Assembly: GCF_021398715.1 (NCBI RefSeq)
Contig: NZ_CP090347.1
Coordinates: 2,418,001-2,482,000, forward strand
DNA length: 64,000 nt
DNA from: Microbacterium binotii
GTDB lineage: Bacteria; Actinomycetota; Actinomycetes; Actinomycetales; Microbacteriaceae
Reading direction: 5' to 3'
Shown here piece after piece: positions 9,517-17,852 of the stretch. Under the pieces are notes generated by a model. The model was not told the DNA's origin and did no database searches. It saw nothing but the letters and a program-made list of their open reading frames with translations. Each line of letters opens with the position of its first letter. Position 1 is the stretch's first letter. The translations under genes were made by a program, and so were the position numbers.

Positions 9517-10941
9517 TCAGCGTTCGACCAGCGCGCAGTCGAGGCTCAATCCGCCGAACCAGGCCGGTGAGATGTTCATGGTGACCTCGGTGCCGGCGGG
9601 TGATGCCGCGCACAGAGCCCGGGCGTCGGACACCTGCTGCGTCCACGACGCGCCGTCCGAGCGGATGTTCATCGGTCGGAAGTCGATCGCAACCGGCACC
9701 AGCACCGCGATCAGCGCCAGACCCGCCACCGCACCGCGCACCGCGCGACGATGCAGCCGCGCCACTCCTGCATCGACCGCGAAGATCAGCGCCAGGAGCA
9801 GCAGCGCCGTGGGGACGGTGACGTAGCGGCCCCCCGTGAAGTAGTCGAGAAGCGTCGTCCGGGTGAAGCCGTCCCACTGGAGACTGAACACCACGGCCGA
9901 GAACCCCAAGGACCCGAGGGCGAGTGCGAGCACGGCGACCCGCCGATCTCTGTCGGCACGGACGCTCACGACGATCACCGCGATGACCGCGCCGAGAGCC
10001 AGTCCCGGCAGGGTGATCCCGACGATCTCGAGAAGTCGTGCGGGCGAAGAGGTGCCGAAGAGGCCTCCCATCACGACGCGGTACGCGTACAGGTCACCGA
10101 ACTCGGACAGCGTCGGGCGCACAGTGCCGATCTTGCGCGGTGCACCACCCAGCATCTGGGCGATCACGACGCCGAGCTGCAGCACCGCTCCCAGCAGATA
10201 TGTCAGGTCCGGGATCCGTTCACGCCAATTGGTCAGCACGAGCAGACGCACCACGATCAGCGGAAGCAGCATGAGCCCGAGGGCGTCGCTGGTCACGGTG
10301 ACGAAGAGCACGATCCCCTGGAGCACGATCAGTGACAGGCGCTGCGGTCTGACGATCACGGCCACGAATCCCGCGATCAGCAGATACCAATGCAGGTTGG
10401 CGAGGTTGTTCACGACCTCGCCGCCCATGATCGGCAACGCGAAGCACACGACCCAGGCCGCGAAACGCAGCGGGACGGACGCGATGCGGCTCTCCAGCAG
10501 GAGGAAGCATGCGCACGCGATCAGGGAGGTGAACAGCGCCGCGATGATCGTCACCGCGGTCGGCACCACCTCGAGAGGGAAGAGGACTGCGATCCCCGCA
10601 CCGGCACGTGCGACGAGGTGCATGTACCCGGCGTATCCCTCGAAGACCGAAGCGGCGCCATGCGAAAGCGCTCCGCCGACGAAGACGGGCCCGTCCTCCG
10701 CCCACAGCACGTTCCAGACGTGCATGGGGGTTCGCGCGAGCGAGATGAGGGTTCCCGCCACGATCAACCCGACGATGAGAACGGCCCGCCACGGACCGCG
10801 AAGTGTCCGTTCGTGCACCGAGCCGAAGATCACCGAACGCGCTCGATCACGCCACGTCGAACGCGCCGCCGCATCGGTCGTGTTGGTCACCCTGGCCACC
10901 TCACTCCGCACGTTGCCGCACCACGGATAGGTCCCCGGCAT
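9517..10941 (-). CDS. Polytopic membrane protein, GT-C-like, function unknown
   Basis: 474 residues with about 10-11 membrane spans. After the first span a periplasmic loop holds WNVLWAEDGPVFVGG. An acidic pair in the first outer loop is what one sees in GT-C glycosyltransferases that use polyprenyl-phosphate sugars, and NLANLHWYLL later recurs in such actinobacterial proteins. The C-terminal tail is a small outer domain ending with two Cys-containing segments (ARALCAASPAG and SLDCALVER). I do not recognise a named family with certainty. A sugar-transfer role is inferred from topology and locus. The ATG at 10941 lies 15 bases after the first base of a TAGGTT box. Internal GTG codons are possible alternatives. 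Confidence 0.7.
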   Translation of the reverse strand: MPGTYPWCGNVRSEVARVTNTTDAAARSTWRDRARSVIFGSVHERTLRGPWRAVLIVGLIVAGTLISLARTPMHVWNVLWAEDGPVFVGGALSHGAASVFEGYAGYMHLVARAGAGIAVLFPLEVVPTAVTIIAALFTSLIACACFLLLESRIASVPLRFAAWVVCFALPIMGGEVVNNLANLHWYLLIAGFVAVIVRPQRLSLIVLQGIVLFVTVTSDALGLMLLPLIVVRLLVLTNWRERIPDLTYLLGAVLQLGVVIAQMLGGAPRKIGTVRPTLSEFGDLYAYRVVMGGLFGTSSPARLLEIVGITLPGLALGAVIAVIVVSVRADRDRRVAVLALALGSLGFSAVVFSLQWDGFTRTTLLDYFTGGRYVTVPTALLLLALIFAVDAGVARLHRRAVRGAVAGLALIAVLVPVAIDFRPMNIRSDGASWTQQVSDARALCAASPAGTEVTMNISPAWFGGLSLDCALVER

Positions 10942-10950
10942 CCCACCAAG

Positions 10951-10956
10951 AACCTA
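10951..10956 (-). promoter_or_regulatory. Putative extended -10 box (TGTAGGTT) for the GT-C-like gene
   Basis: Minus-strand TAGGTT preceded by TG, starting 15 bases before the ATG at 10941, so the transcript would have almost no leader. It fits the arrangement seen at many other genes in this window. Confidence 0.35.
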
Positions 10957-10999
10957 CACGCTGACGAGTGGCGAGAGCGCGCAACGCACGTGCGGCATC

Positions 11000-12253
11000 T
11001 CACGCCGCAGGATTCCGCCGCGCGGGAGCAGTCAAGAGAGCGAAGAGGTGGCACACCAGGCCCCCGACGGCCGGAAGCAGGAGCGCCGAAGCGATGCTCG
11101 CCTCGCCGACATCCAGTGCGAGCAGCAGAACGGTCGAGGACGCGGCGACGACCCAGCCGACTGCGTTGGCGAGATGGCGACGCGCCGAGATGAGGGCCGG
11201 CCCCGTGAGCGAGAGCAGCGCGACCAACCCGGCGCTGGCAACGATCACGGCTGCCATGGCGTTCGAGATCGTGTACTTGCCGAGTGACACCAGGTCGATG
11301 ATCCCGGGGCCGACCAGCCATCCCACGCCGCTGAGCACACCGATCGCCAGCAGAGCCACGCCGACCATCGCGAGCAGACGCGAGCGGGCGATGTGCTCGC
11401 GATCGCGTAGCACGGTCGAGATCAGGAAGCTCTGGAGCGCGATGATGGGAACGACGATCGGGGCGCGGGTGACGGTGATCGCAAGGATGAGCGCCGCGGT
11501 TGCCGCCGTCGACATCCCGGGAGCGAGTGCACCGATGAGCATCGGCATGCCGCTGATCAGCAAACCGGACGAGGCCGCCGCGACCACGGTCCCCCCGGTG
11601 TGCGCCAGGAGCCGAGGAAGCCGGACGTCGAGTGCGAAACGCCCCACGATGTGCGTCCGGAACACGATCAGCGTCGTTGCGAACGCAACGACGAAGGGTG
11701 CCGCGATGAACACCGCGAGGGTCGGCAGTGTCGCGCCGAACAGGAGTCCCGCCACCACGAGCACCGCGCGCAGCACCGCGTCGAGGATCACGATGAACGC
11801 CACGGCCTTCCAGAGCCTGATGCCGTACAGCAGACCGGTGAGAACGGCGGTCAGCAGATAGCCGACCAGGCCCAGCCCGAGCATGGTCCCGAGTTCTCCG
11901 GACTCCGTCCCGAACAGCGCACCGCCGAACGCCCACACGAGCGCCACGACGATGAGCACCACCACGCCCGCCAGGATCGAGGTGTACGAGGCCAGCGTGG
12001 ACCCCGCGCGGGCCTCGCCGCCGCCGCGTGCGGCGCGGGAGATCTCCTGTTGGACCCCCGCCATGGCCGAGCCGCCCAGGTAGAGCGCTGACCAGAAGAC
12101 GGAGAATGTGACGTACGTCACGTCATCGGTCAGCGCCGGGACCGAGAGCTGGATGACGTATCCGAGGACTCCTGCGACGCCGATCGACAGCAGGACGGCG
12201 CGCAGTCCGCCCGAAACCGACTCAGTCCGCTGCACGCCGGCTCTCATCGGCAT
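11000..12253 (-). CDS. Wzx-like polysaccharide flippase (MOP superfamily)
   Basis: 417 residues with about 12 hydrophobic spans and hardly any soluble region, as in Wzx/RfbX-type lipid-linked oligosaccharide flippases. It begins LRAVLLSIGVAGVLGYVIQLSVPALTDD, and an early loop reads GGSAMAGVQQEISRAAR, a place where flippases keep an E and an R. The start is one of ATG 12253, ATG 12247 or GTG 12235. All overlap the end of the DUF2304 gene, so coupling is expected. Having a flippase together with an ABC exporter suggests either two polymers or flipping of side-chain sugar units. This assignment rests on topology and context. Confidence 0.75.
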   Translation of the reverse strand: MPMRAGVQRTESVSGGLRAVLLSIGVAGVLGYVIQLSVPALTDDVTYVTFSVFWSALYLGGSAMAGVQQEISRAARGGGEARAGSTLASYTSILAGVVVLIVVALVWAFGGALFGTESGELGTMLGLGLVGYLLTAVLTGLLYGIRLWKAVAFIVILDAVLRAVLVVAGLLFGATLPTLAVFIAAPFVVAFATTLIVFRTHIVGRFALDVRLPRLLAHTGGTVVAAASSGLLISGMPMLIGALAPGMSTAATAALILAITVTRAPIVVPIIALQSFLISTVLRDREHIARSRLLAMVGVALLAIGVLSGVGWLVGPGIIDLVSLGKYTISNAMAAVIVASAGLVALLSLTGPALISARRHLANAVGWVVAASSTVLLLALDVGEASIASALLLPAVGGLVCHLFALLTAPARRNPAA

Positions 12254-12614
12254 CGCCCCGCGGGTCGTCGGTCACCGCGGCGCGCAACTCCTCGAGGTCT
12301 GTGCGAAGGATCGCCACTTCTTCCGCGACCCGCCGGACCTCGTCTTCTGCGAGGGACAGCTCCCACGACAGGTGGAGAGTCACCCCCACGAGCAGCACGA
12401 TCGCCAGCGCGAAGATCAGATTGGAGGGGACGGCGACACCCAAGAGCGACGCGAGACCGAAAAGCAGTCCGGGAAAGACCGCGAGCACCAGGATGGCCAC
12501 GCCGATGATCAGCCACAGGATCGCGTACTTCTCGCGGAGACGCCGCCGGAGCAGCAGACTGATGATGAGGACGAGAACGGCGAGCGAGAAGACGATTGCG
12601 GCGAGAACGATCAC
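12222..12614 (-). CDS. DUF2304 domain membrane protein
   Basis: 130 residues with three hydrophobic segments (about 3-20, 32-52 and 65-85), then a charged coiled-coil-like tail (LAEDEVRRVAEEVAILRTDLEELRAAV). The RRRLREKYAILWLIIG motif after the first span is diagnostic of DUF2304. These proteins nearly always sit directly after a DPM1-like GT2 gene, as here. The GTG start overlaps the GT2 stop by the GTGA arrangement. It may anchor or assist the GT2 enzyme or move its lipid-linked product. Function is unproven. Confidence 0.9.
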   Translation of the reverse strand: MIVLAAIVFSLAVLVLIISLLLRRRLREKYAILWLIIGVAILVLAVFPGLLFGLASLLGVAVPSNLIFALAIVLLVGVTLHLSWELSLAEDEVRRVAEEVAILRTDLEELRAAVTDDPRGDADESRRAAD

Positions 12615-13342
12615 GCGCTCACCTCACCGACGCGGCGGCGACCTCTCATCAGCGCGAGTCCGAGCGCGAACGTGCTGCGAAAGAGGTAGATCGTTGCTCC
12701 GATCGGGTTCTGGCTGGGCGTCCCGTGCACTCTCGGGCGCATCGAGACCGGGACCTGCGTGACCGTCAGTCCCGCGTGCACCGCGCTCACGAGCGAATCG
12801 ACCGTGTCGCCGAGGTACTCCGCGGGGTAATAGCGCACGTACTGCTCGATGGCACGCTCGTTGGCGGCCCGGAACCCGCTCGTGACATCCGTGAGACGAG
12901 TACCCGAGACGCGGGAGAGGACACCCGCGAGGAACTTCATCGCCCACTTCCTGGGCCCGCGGACCTCGTAGTCCCCCGTGTCGGCGAACCGCGCCCCGAT
13001 CGAGATGTCCGCTTCCCGCAACCCGTCCAGCACCTTCGAGATGTCTCGCGGGTCGTGCTGCCCGTCCGCATCCACCTGGATGGCGTGGGTGTAGCCGTGC
13101 CGCTGAGCGTAGGTGAACCCGGTTCGCATGGCACCGCCGACGCCCATATTGAAGGGGAGGCTGATCACGCGCGCGCCGGCATCTGCGGCAACCCGCGCCG
13201 TGTCGTCGGTGGAGCCGTCGTCGACGACGACGACGTCAGCGCCTGCGACAGTGGCCGCAATCTCGCGCACGGTGTTTCCGACGTTTCGGGCTTCGTTCCA
13301 GGCGGGCACGATGATGAGCGTCCGCTCACTCAGTGAATCCAT
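12611..13342 (-). CDS. Family 2 glycosyltransferase, dolichyl/polyprenyl-phosphate mannose synthase-like
   Basis: 243 residues. TLIIVPAWNEARNVGNTV opens the GT-A fold. VVVDDGSTDDT (about residues 37-47) and IQVDADGQHDP (about 87-97) are the two Asp motifs of DPM1-like enzymes that load a hexose on polyprenyl phosphate. The GGAMRTGF segment is also typical. There are no membrane spans, so membrane contact probably comes from the DUF2304 partner downstream. The ATG lies 15 bases after the first base of an extended -10 box (TGGTAGGAT), making a nearly leaderless transcript. It heads the minus-strand set with DUF2304 and the flippase. Confidence 0.92.
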   Translation of the reverse strand: MDSLSERTLIIVPAWNEARNVGNTVREIAATVAGADVVVVDDGSTDDTARVAADAGARVISLPFNMGVGGAMRTGFTYAQRHGYTHAIQVDADGQHDPRDISKVLDGLREADISIGARFADTGDYEVRGPRKWAMKFLAGVLSRVSGTRLTDVTSGFRAANERAIEQYVRYYPAEYLGDTVDSLVSAVHAGLTVTQVPVSMRPRVHGTPSQNPIGATIYLFRSTFALGLALMRGRRRVGEVSA

Positions 13343-13351
13343 TGTGCCCGA

Positions 13352-13357
13352 ATCCTA
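13352..13357 (-). promoter_or_regulatory. Extended -10 box (TGGTAGGAT) for the DPM1-like operon
   Basis: Minus-strand TAGGAT with an upstream TG. Its first base lies 15 bases before the ATG at 13342. It is divergent from a second TAGGAT box at 13406 on the plus strand, about 50 bp away. No -35 is clear. Confidence 0.45.
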
Positions 13358-13405
13358 CCAAGGCAGGTTGGACCGGCCGAATGCGGTCGGTGAGAGCGCC
13401 CAGGC

Positions 13406-13411
13406 TAGGAT
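13406..13411 (+). promoter_or_regulatory. -10 box for a leaderless DUF2142 gene
   Basis: TAGGAT whose first base lies 12 bases before the GTG at 13418. Transcription starting about seven bases downstream of the box would begin at the start codon itself. Confidence 0.45.
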
Positions 13412-13417
13412 GCCTGA

Positions 13418-14914
13418 GTGCGCCGCCCCCGCAAGACCCCGCTCCAGTTGACGTTCATGATCCTGGTTCCGGTACTGGCGTTCCTCACGCTCGGCGCGTG
13501 GTCGTTCGCCTCGCCGGTTGCGGCCAGCCCGGACGAAGACTTCCATATGGCGTCCATCTGGTGCGGGCTCGGTGACCGGGAAGGCCTCTGCGAAGACCCG
13601 GGCGACCCGGTGGAACGGCTCATCCCGACCGCCGTGACGACGGCCACCTGCTACGCATTCCACGCCGATCGGAGCGCCGGGTGCTGGGATCCGGCAGAGC
13701 CGGGCATGACCCTCGTTCAGCGCGCGAACGTGGACGGTCTGTACCCGCGGGTCTTCTACGCCGCCATGTCCGTCTTCGCATCGCCGGACATCCAGCTGTC
13801 CGTCGCGACGATGCGACTCGTGAACTCCGCGTTCGCCGTGGCGCTGCTGACCGTCGTCTTCTGGGCGCTTCCTCGAGGCCTCAGGACTCCGCTGGTCGTC
13901 TCGGTCACGGCCACCAGTGTGCCGCTGGGTCTGTTCGTCTTCGGGTCGACGAATCCCTCGTCCTGGGCGCTGCTCTCCGCGGCTACCGTCTGGATCACCC
14001 TGTACGCGTCGACACGCACGGCCGGTCGTCGACGACTCGTGCTGCTGGGCCTGGCCCTGTTCGGAGCGATCATCGGAGGTGGGGCCCGAGCGGATTCGGC
14101 CGCCTACACGGTGTTCGCTGTGGTCCTGGCACTCTTCCTCGGCGTCCGCTCCGTCCGGCAGCAGATCGTTCCCCTGACTGTAGGTGCCGTGATGATCGTC
14201 GTGAGCGCGGCCTTCTATCTCGGTGCGGCCCAGGGCTCTGCCGTCGTGAGCGGTCTGGACAACGACAAGGGGCCGTTGTCCGGATTCCAGATCATCATGA
14301 ATGCGCTCAACGTCCCCACTCTCTGGACCGGCGCGCTCGGTGGGTGGGGGCTGGGCTGGATCGATACCTCCATGCCGGGCATCGTCACCGTGATGTCCAC
14401 GTTCGTCTTCGCCGGCGCGTTCTTCATCGGCGTGCATCGGGCGACTCCGCGACGCCTGGTGGCGGTGGGCCTGACGGTCCTGGCGATGTGGGCCGTCCCC
14501 TTCCTCCTCCTCTACCAGTCGCGCGCGACGGTCGGGGAGCTCGTCCAGCCGCGGTACATCCTGCCGCTGATGATCATCGCGGTCGGTGTCGCCTCGATGC
14601 GGGTGTCCGCGGCTCGCGCCTGGGCCGGCCCACGAGCCATCACCGCCGCCGTCGCGCTGGTGATCGGTGCCGCCATCGCTCTGCACACGAACATCCGCCG
14701 CTACACCACCGGCGTCGACACGCAGGCGCTCGATCCCGGCGCCAACGCGCAGTGGTGGTGGCCTGGAGCACCATCTCCGCTGGTGACCTGGATCGTCGGT
14801 TCCCTCGCGTTCGCCGGGGTGCTCGCCGCGATGGCATTCCTGGCGGCACGCTCAGAGGTCGTCCGCCCGCAGGCCGAAGCGGCCGCAGCCGGGGACGAGG
14901 CGAACCGCGCCTAG
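13418..14914 (+). CDS. DUF2142 polytopic membrane protein
   Basis: 498 residues with about 11-12 membrane spans. After the first span comes ASPDEDFHMASIWCG, the typical DUF2142 opening with acidic residues in the first outer loop, as in GT-C glycosyltransferases. Later features include FGSTNPSSWA and the VQPRYILPLMI segment near the C-terminal spans. DUF2142 proteins occur in polysaccharide loci of actinobacteria and may act as polyprenyl-sugar-dependent transferases, but activity is unproven. The GTG start has no classical ribosome site and sits directly behind a TAGGAT box, so the mRNA is probably leaderless. It converges with the glycosyltransferase at 14931. Confidence 0.85.
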   Translation: MRRPRKTPLQLTFMILVPVLAFLTLGAWSFASPVAASPDEDFHMASIWCGLGDREGLCEDPGDPVERLIPTAVTTATCYAFHADRSAGCWDPAEPGMTLVQRANVDGLYPRVFYAAMSVFASPDIQLSVATMRLVNSAFAVALLTVVFWALPRGLRTPLVVSVTATSVPLGLFVFGSTNPSSWALLSAATVWITLYASTRTAGRRRLVLLGLALFGAIIGGGARADSAAYTVFAVVLALFLGVRSVRQQIVPLTVGAVMIVVSAAFYLGAAQGSAVVSGLDNDKGPLSGFQIIMNALNVPTLWTGALGGWGLGWIDTSMPGIVTVMSTFVFAGAFFIGVHRATPRRLVAVGLTVLAMWAVPFLLLYQSRATVGELVQPRYILPLMIIAVGVASMRVSAARAWAGPRAITAAVALVIGAAIALHTNIRRYTTGVDTQALDPGANAQWWWPGAPSPLVTWIVGSLAFAGVLAAMAFLAARSEVVRPQAEAAAAGDEANRA

Positions 14915-14930
14915 GACTTTCGCACCCGAC

Positions 14931-15935
14931 TCAGCGTCTGCGGTGGATGGTGCGACGGTAGACCTGCACCTCGAGTCGGCGAACGGCGTGCAGCACACGG
15001 CAGCGTAGACGCTGAGTCCACGACAACCGCGAGATCCGCTCGCGTACGTATGCGGCATCCTCGCGGTACATGCGCAGGTCGGCGGCGGAGGAGACCGAAC
15101 GGCGTTCCAGGTCGAGCGTCATCATGCCGCCGTAGGCACGGACGGGCACGATGCCCGCACCCCACGCGAGGTCGAACGCATGACCGTGGGCGCGCACGAT
15201 GTCATGGAAGTAGCTCGTTCTTCTCGCGCTGTGCGAAACGCTGCTCGGATGCTGGAGCCAGAGATAGAGCACATCGGAGCAGGACGCGACCCGCGACATG
15301 CGCAGGTACAGGTCCATGGACACGGCCACATCCTGCGCGTATCGCCCCTCCGGGAAGCGCACGCCGTCCCAGAGCTCTGCACGGTAGAGCTTCCCCCAGT
15401 TCGCCTCGCTGAAGTACTGCAGCTCGCGCCGCCGCAGACGTCGGTGCGCGAGGCTGAAGACCTCCTGGTACTTGCGGCCCGGCTCACCGAAGATCTCAAC
15501 GCGTCCCGGCGGATCCATCCGACGCGCGTCCAACTCGCTCTGCGCGGCGCTGGCGCCCACATTTGACCATCGGCAGCAACTCATGTCCGCGTCGGCATCC
15601 TCGAGGATGTCGACGAGACGTCCGATCGCTTGCGGCAGCATGAGATCGTCGTTGTCGCAGAACGTGATGAGCGCGCCGGTCGCCGCATCCAGGCCGCTGT
15701 TCTGGGCTGCGGCGATGCCGCCGTTCGCGCGATGGATCACGCGGACGCGCGAATCCTCCCGCGCCCATCTGTCGCAGATCCCGGCCGAGCCATCGGTCGA
15801 ACCGTCGTCGACGAGAATCACCTCGAGCTCCGTATACTCCTGGGCGAGGATGGACTGCACGGTCGCATCGAGGTAGGACTGCGCGTTGAAGACCGGGACG
15901 ACGACCGTGACGAGGGCGCGCTCTCGTGCTGTCAC
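14931..15935 (-). CDS. Family 2 glycosyltransferase
   Basis: 334 residues in the reading from the GTG at 15935. VTVVVPVFNAQSYLDATVQS begins the fold, VILVDDGSTDGSAGICD and ITFCDNDDLMLPQ give the two Asp motifs of the GT2 superfamily, and the rest is the usual C-terminal extension without membrane spans. I choose GTG 15935 because it lies five bases after the upstream stop and the family fold starts a few residues later. The longer reading from 16013 would overlap that gene by about 70 bases. It is the last gene of the minus-strand rhamnan set and may add a side-chain sugar. Substrate unknown. Confidence 0.88.
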   Translation of the reverse strand: MTARERALVTVVVPVFNAQSYLDATVQSILAQEYTELEVILVDDGSTDGSAGICDRWAREDSRVRVIHRANGGIAAAQNSGLDAATGALITFCDNDDLMLPQAIGRLVDILEDADADMSCCRWSNVGASAAQSELDARRMDPPGRVEIFGEPGRKYQEVFSLAHRRLRRRELQYFSEANWGKLYRAELWDGVRFPEGRYAQDVAVSMDLYLRMSRVASCSDVLYLWLQHPSSVSHSARRTSYFHDIVRAHGHAFDLAWGAGIVPVRAYGGMMTLDLERRSVSSAADLRMYREDAAYVRERISRLSWTQRLRCRVLHAVRRLEVQVYRRTIHRRR

Positions 15936-15940
15936 GAGCC

Positions 15941-17851
15941 CTACCCTCGCCGGCGCAACCGATGACGCAACGTCCGCGCCCGTCCGAACAGTCGTTGAAG
16001 TCGCGGTTCCCACTCGGGCTTGCGCAGGCGGGCGAGGATGTAGGAGAAGTCCTCGATCGTCCCTCTGCCCAGCGGTCCCAGCCGACGCAGGAACTGGATC
16101 TGGTGCATCGTCGAGTCAGGCAGGGTGCTCGACATCTGGTCGAGATGGTAATCGAGCGTCGTGTAGCTGACCGCGGCATAGTCTGCCGTGGCGATGGTGC
16201 GGGTCACGAAACCCGCCTCGCCGGCAGCGTAGGACGGAACGCGCTCCAGAACGTGAGCCAATCCCCCATCACGGTACGCGCTCGCGTCTCCGAAGTCGTC
16301 GTACGTCCACTCCGGAGCCACGAGATGTGCGAGCGCCTCCGGTCGGGCGATGTACATCGAGCCGAACGGCGCAAGCGGTGACGTCTCGTCGATGGGGACC
16401 CGGATGCCCAGTTGCGCAGCGATCTGGATGAAGGCGGGGCGGTTGTCCCACCACGCGTGTCCGAGCGTTCCGTAGCCGATGTGCACCATGGGCGGATAGA
16501 CCAACCCCAACTCGGGCTGACGCTGGAACATCGACAACACGTTCGACGCGTATCCGGGAGAGCTGAGCAGATTCTCGAACTGGTGGCGCTGGAAGTGCAT
16601 CCCCGCGTTGTAAGCATCCTGTACGGTGCGCTTCGAATGCAGCTTGACCACGACGTCGTACTCGCCGCCGACCAGGACATCGCGGCAGGCGATGAGGAAG
16701 GCGCTCTGATCACGGCCGTTGTTGGAGTCGACCACCCGTACCTCCGAGGCGCCCCGCGCATGCCGTTCAGCGATGACGCGACGGATGCGCTCGGCTTTCT
16801 GCTCGTCGGTCGTCGTGACGACGAGATCGAACGCTCCCGGAAGATAGTCGATCCTCTCGAGCATCTCCGACGCCATCTCTTCGTAGAAGATGTGCGCGAT
16901 GACGACGGTGCGCAAGGGGTGCGCCTCGTCATAGGCGCCGCCCTCGTCTGCGACGACATCGAGCAACGCCGCGTCCGCGTTGAGCGTGTGGGGTTCCACG
17001 TTGCGAGCAAGGTCGGTATAGATCAACCTCATCGGGTACCCGTATCGCGCGACGCAGTCCAGCGTCCAGCGTCCGATGACGGCGAGATGGTCGAGGTACG
17101 GCGGCCATTGGAAGAACGGCCGCCGCTTCAGCGTGGGACACCCCTGCTCGATGAGCTGCTCGGCGTACAGCACCGCGTGGTTCTCGATGCGATCGGTGAT
17201 GGTCGGAAACGCCACTTCACCCACGAATCCGTGCCCGGTCAGGAATTCGGTGAACGTCGCCTCGTGCTTGACCACGGCGTCGCTGTAACTGTCCATGGGC
17301 GGAAGGTCGCGCCAGTACGACGTCCACTCCTCGGAAGCGACGAGGTCGCGCCGTACCGCGAGCCAGTACGACTGGATGTGGTACGCGAGGTAGCCCGTAC
17401 CGGTGAACGGGTTCGGGTCGACACGGACGTGGTCCGTCATCCCCCAGAAGTGCAACTTCTGAGCGTCCATACGCTCGAACACCGGCTCGAACGGCCGCAC
17501 CGGCCCGAACCAGGTGTCGTTGGCGAGAACGACTTCGTCGTACTCCTCGATCCCGGCGCCCACCGCATCCAGGCCGTCCTTGTAGCCCCAGATGTCGAAC
17601 CCGCGGTTCGGGCGGACAAGAATGTCGTCCGCGACAGGCTCGAGCACCGCTCGCCCCTGGTCGGTGAGTGCGCCGTTGACGACCACGAAGATGCGATCGC
17701 AGTGTGCGCGCAGCTTGCTCAACGCGTACGGGATGTAGTCCTCGACGTCGCCGCGCCGGTCGTAGACGACATAGATCAGCAGCCGCTTGCCCGATGCGGG
17801 AAAAGCGTCCGCGGGGCGAGGAACGGCCGGAATCAGCTCAGCGGTCTTCAT
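15941..17851 (-). CDS. Rhamnan synthesis RgpF-like protein (first of two)
   Basis: 636 residues belonging to the RgpF family (PF05045), known from rhamnose-glucose polysaccharide synthesis in streptococci. The N-terminal part has RLLIYVVYDRRGDVEDYIPY, then RPNRGFDIWGYKDGL and EVVLANDTWFGPVRPFEPVF, a characteristic block. The second half repeats the theme with VVIAHIFYEEM, a VVKLHSKRT segment and PPMVHIGYGTLG. No membrane spans are seen, so it is cytosolic or peripheral. The start is two bases after the paralogue's stop, so the pair is co-translated. A role in rhamnose transfer fits the adjacent dTDP-rhamnose genes. Confidence 0.9.
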   Translation of the reverse strand: MKTAELIPAVPRPADAFPASGKRLLIYVVYDRRGDVEDYIPYALSKLRAHCDRIFVVVNGALTDQGRAVLEPVADDILVRPNRGFDIWGYKDGLDAVGAGIEEYDEVVLANDTWFGPVRPFEPVFERMDAQKLHFWGMTDHVRVDPNPFTGTGYLAYHIQSYWLAVRRDLVASEEWTSYWRDLPPMDSYSDAVVKHEATFTEFLTGHGFVGEVAFPTITDRIENHAVLYAEQLIEQGCPTLKRRPFFQWPPYLDHLAVIGRWTLDCVARYGYPMRLIYTDLARNVEPHTLNADAALLDVVADEGGAYDEAHPLRTVVIAHIFYEEMASEMLERIDYLPGAFDLVVTTTDEQKAERIRRVIAERHARGASEVRVVDSNNGRDQSAFLIACRDVLVGGEYDVVVKLHSKRTVQDAYNAGMHFQRHQFENLLSSPGYASNVLSMFQRQPELGLVYPPMVHIGYGTLGHAWWDNRPAFIQIAAQLGIRVPIDETSPLAPFGSMYIARPEALAHLVAPEWTYDDFGDASAYRDGGLAHVLERVPSYAAGEAGFVTRTIATADYAAVSYTTLDYHLDQMSSTLPDSTMHQIQFLRRLGPLGRGTIEDFSYILARLRKPEWEPRLQRLFGRARTLRHRLRRRG

Positions 17852-17852
17852 C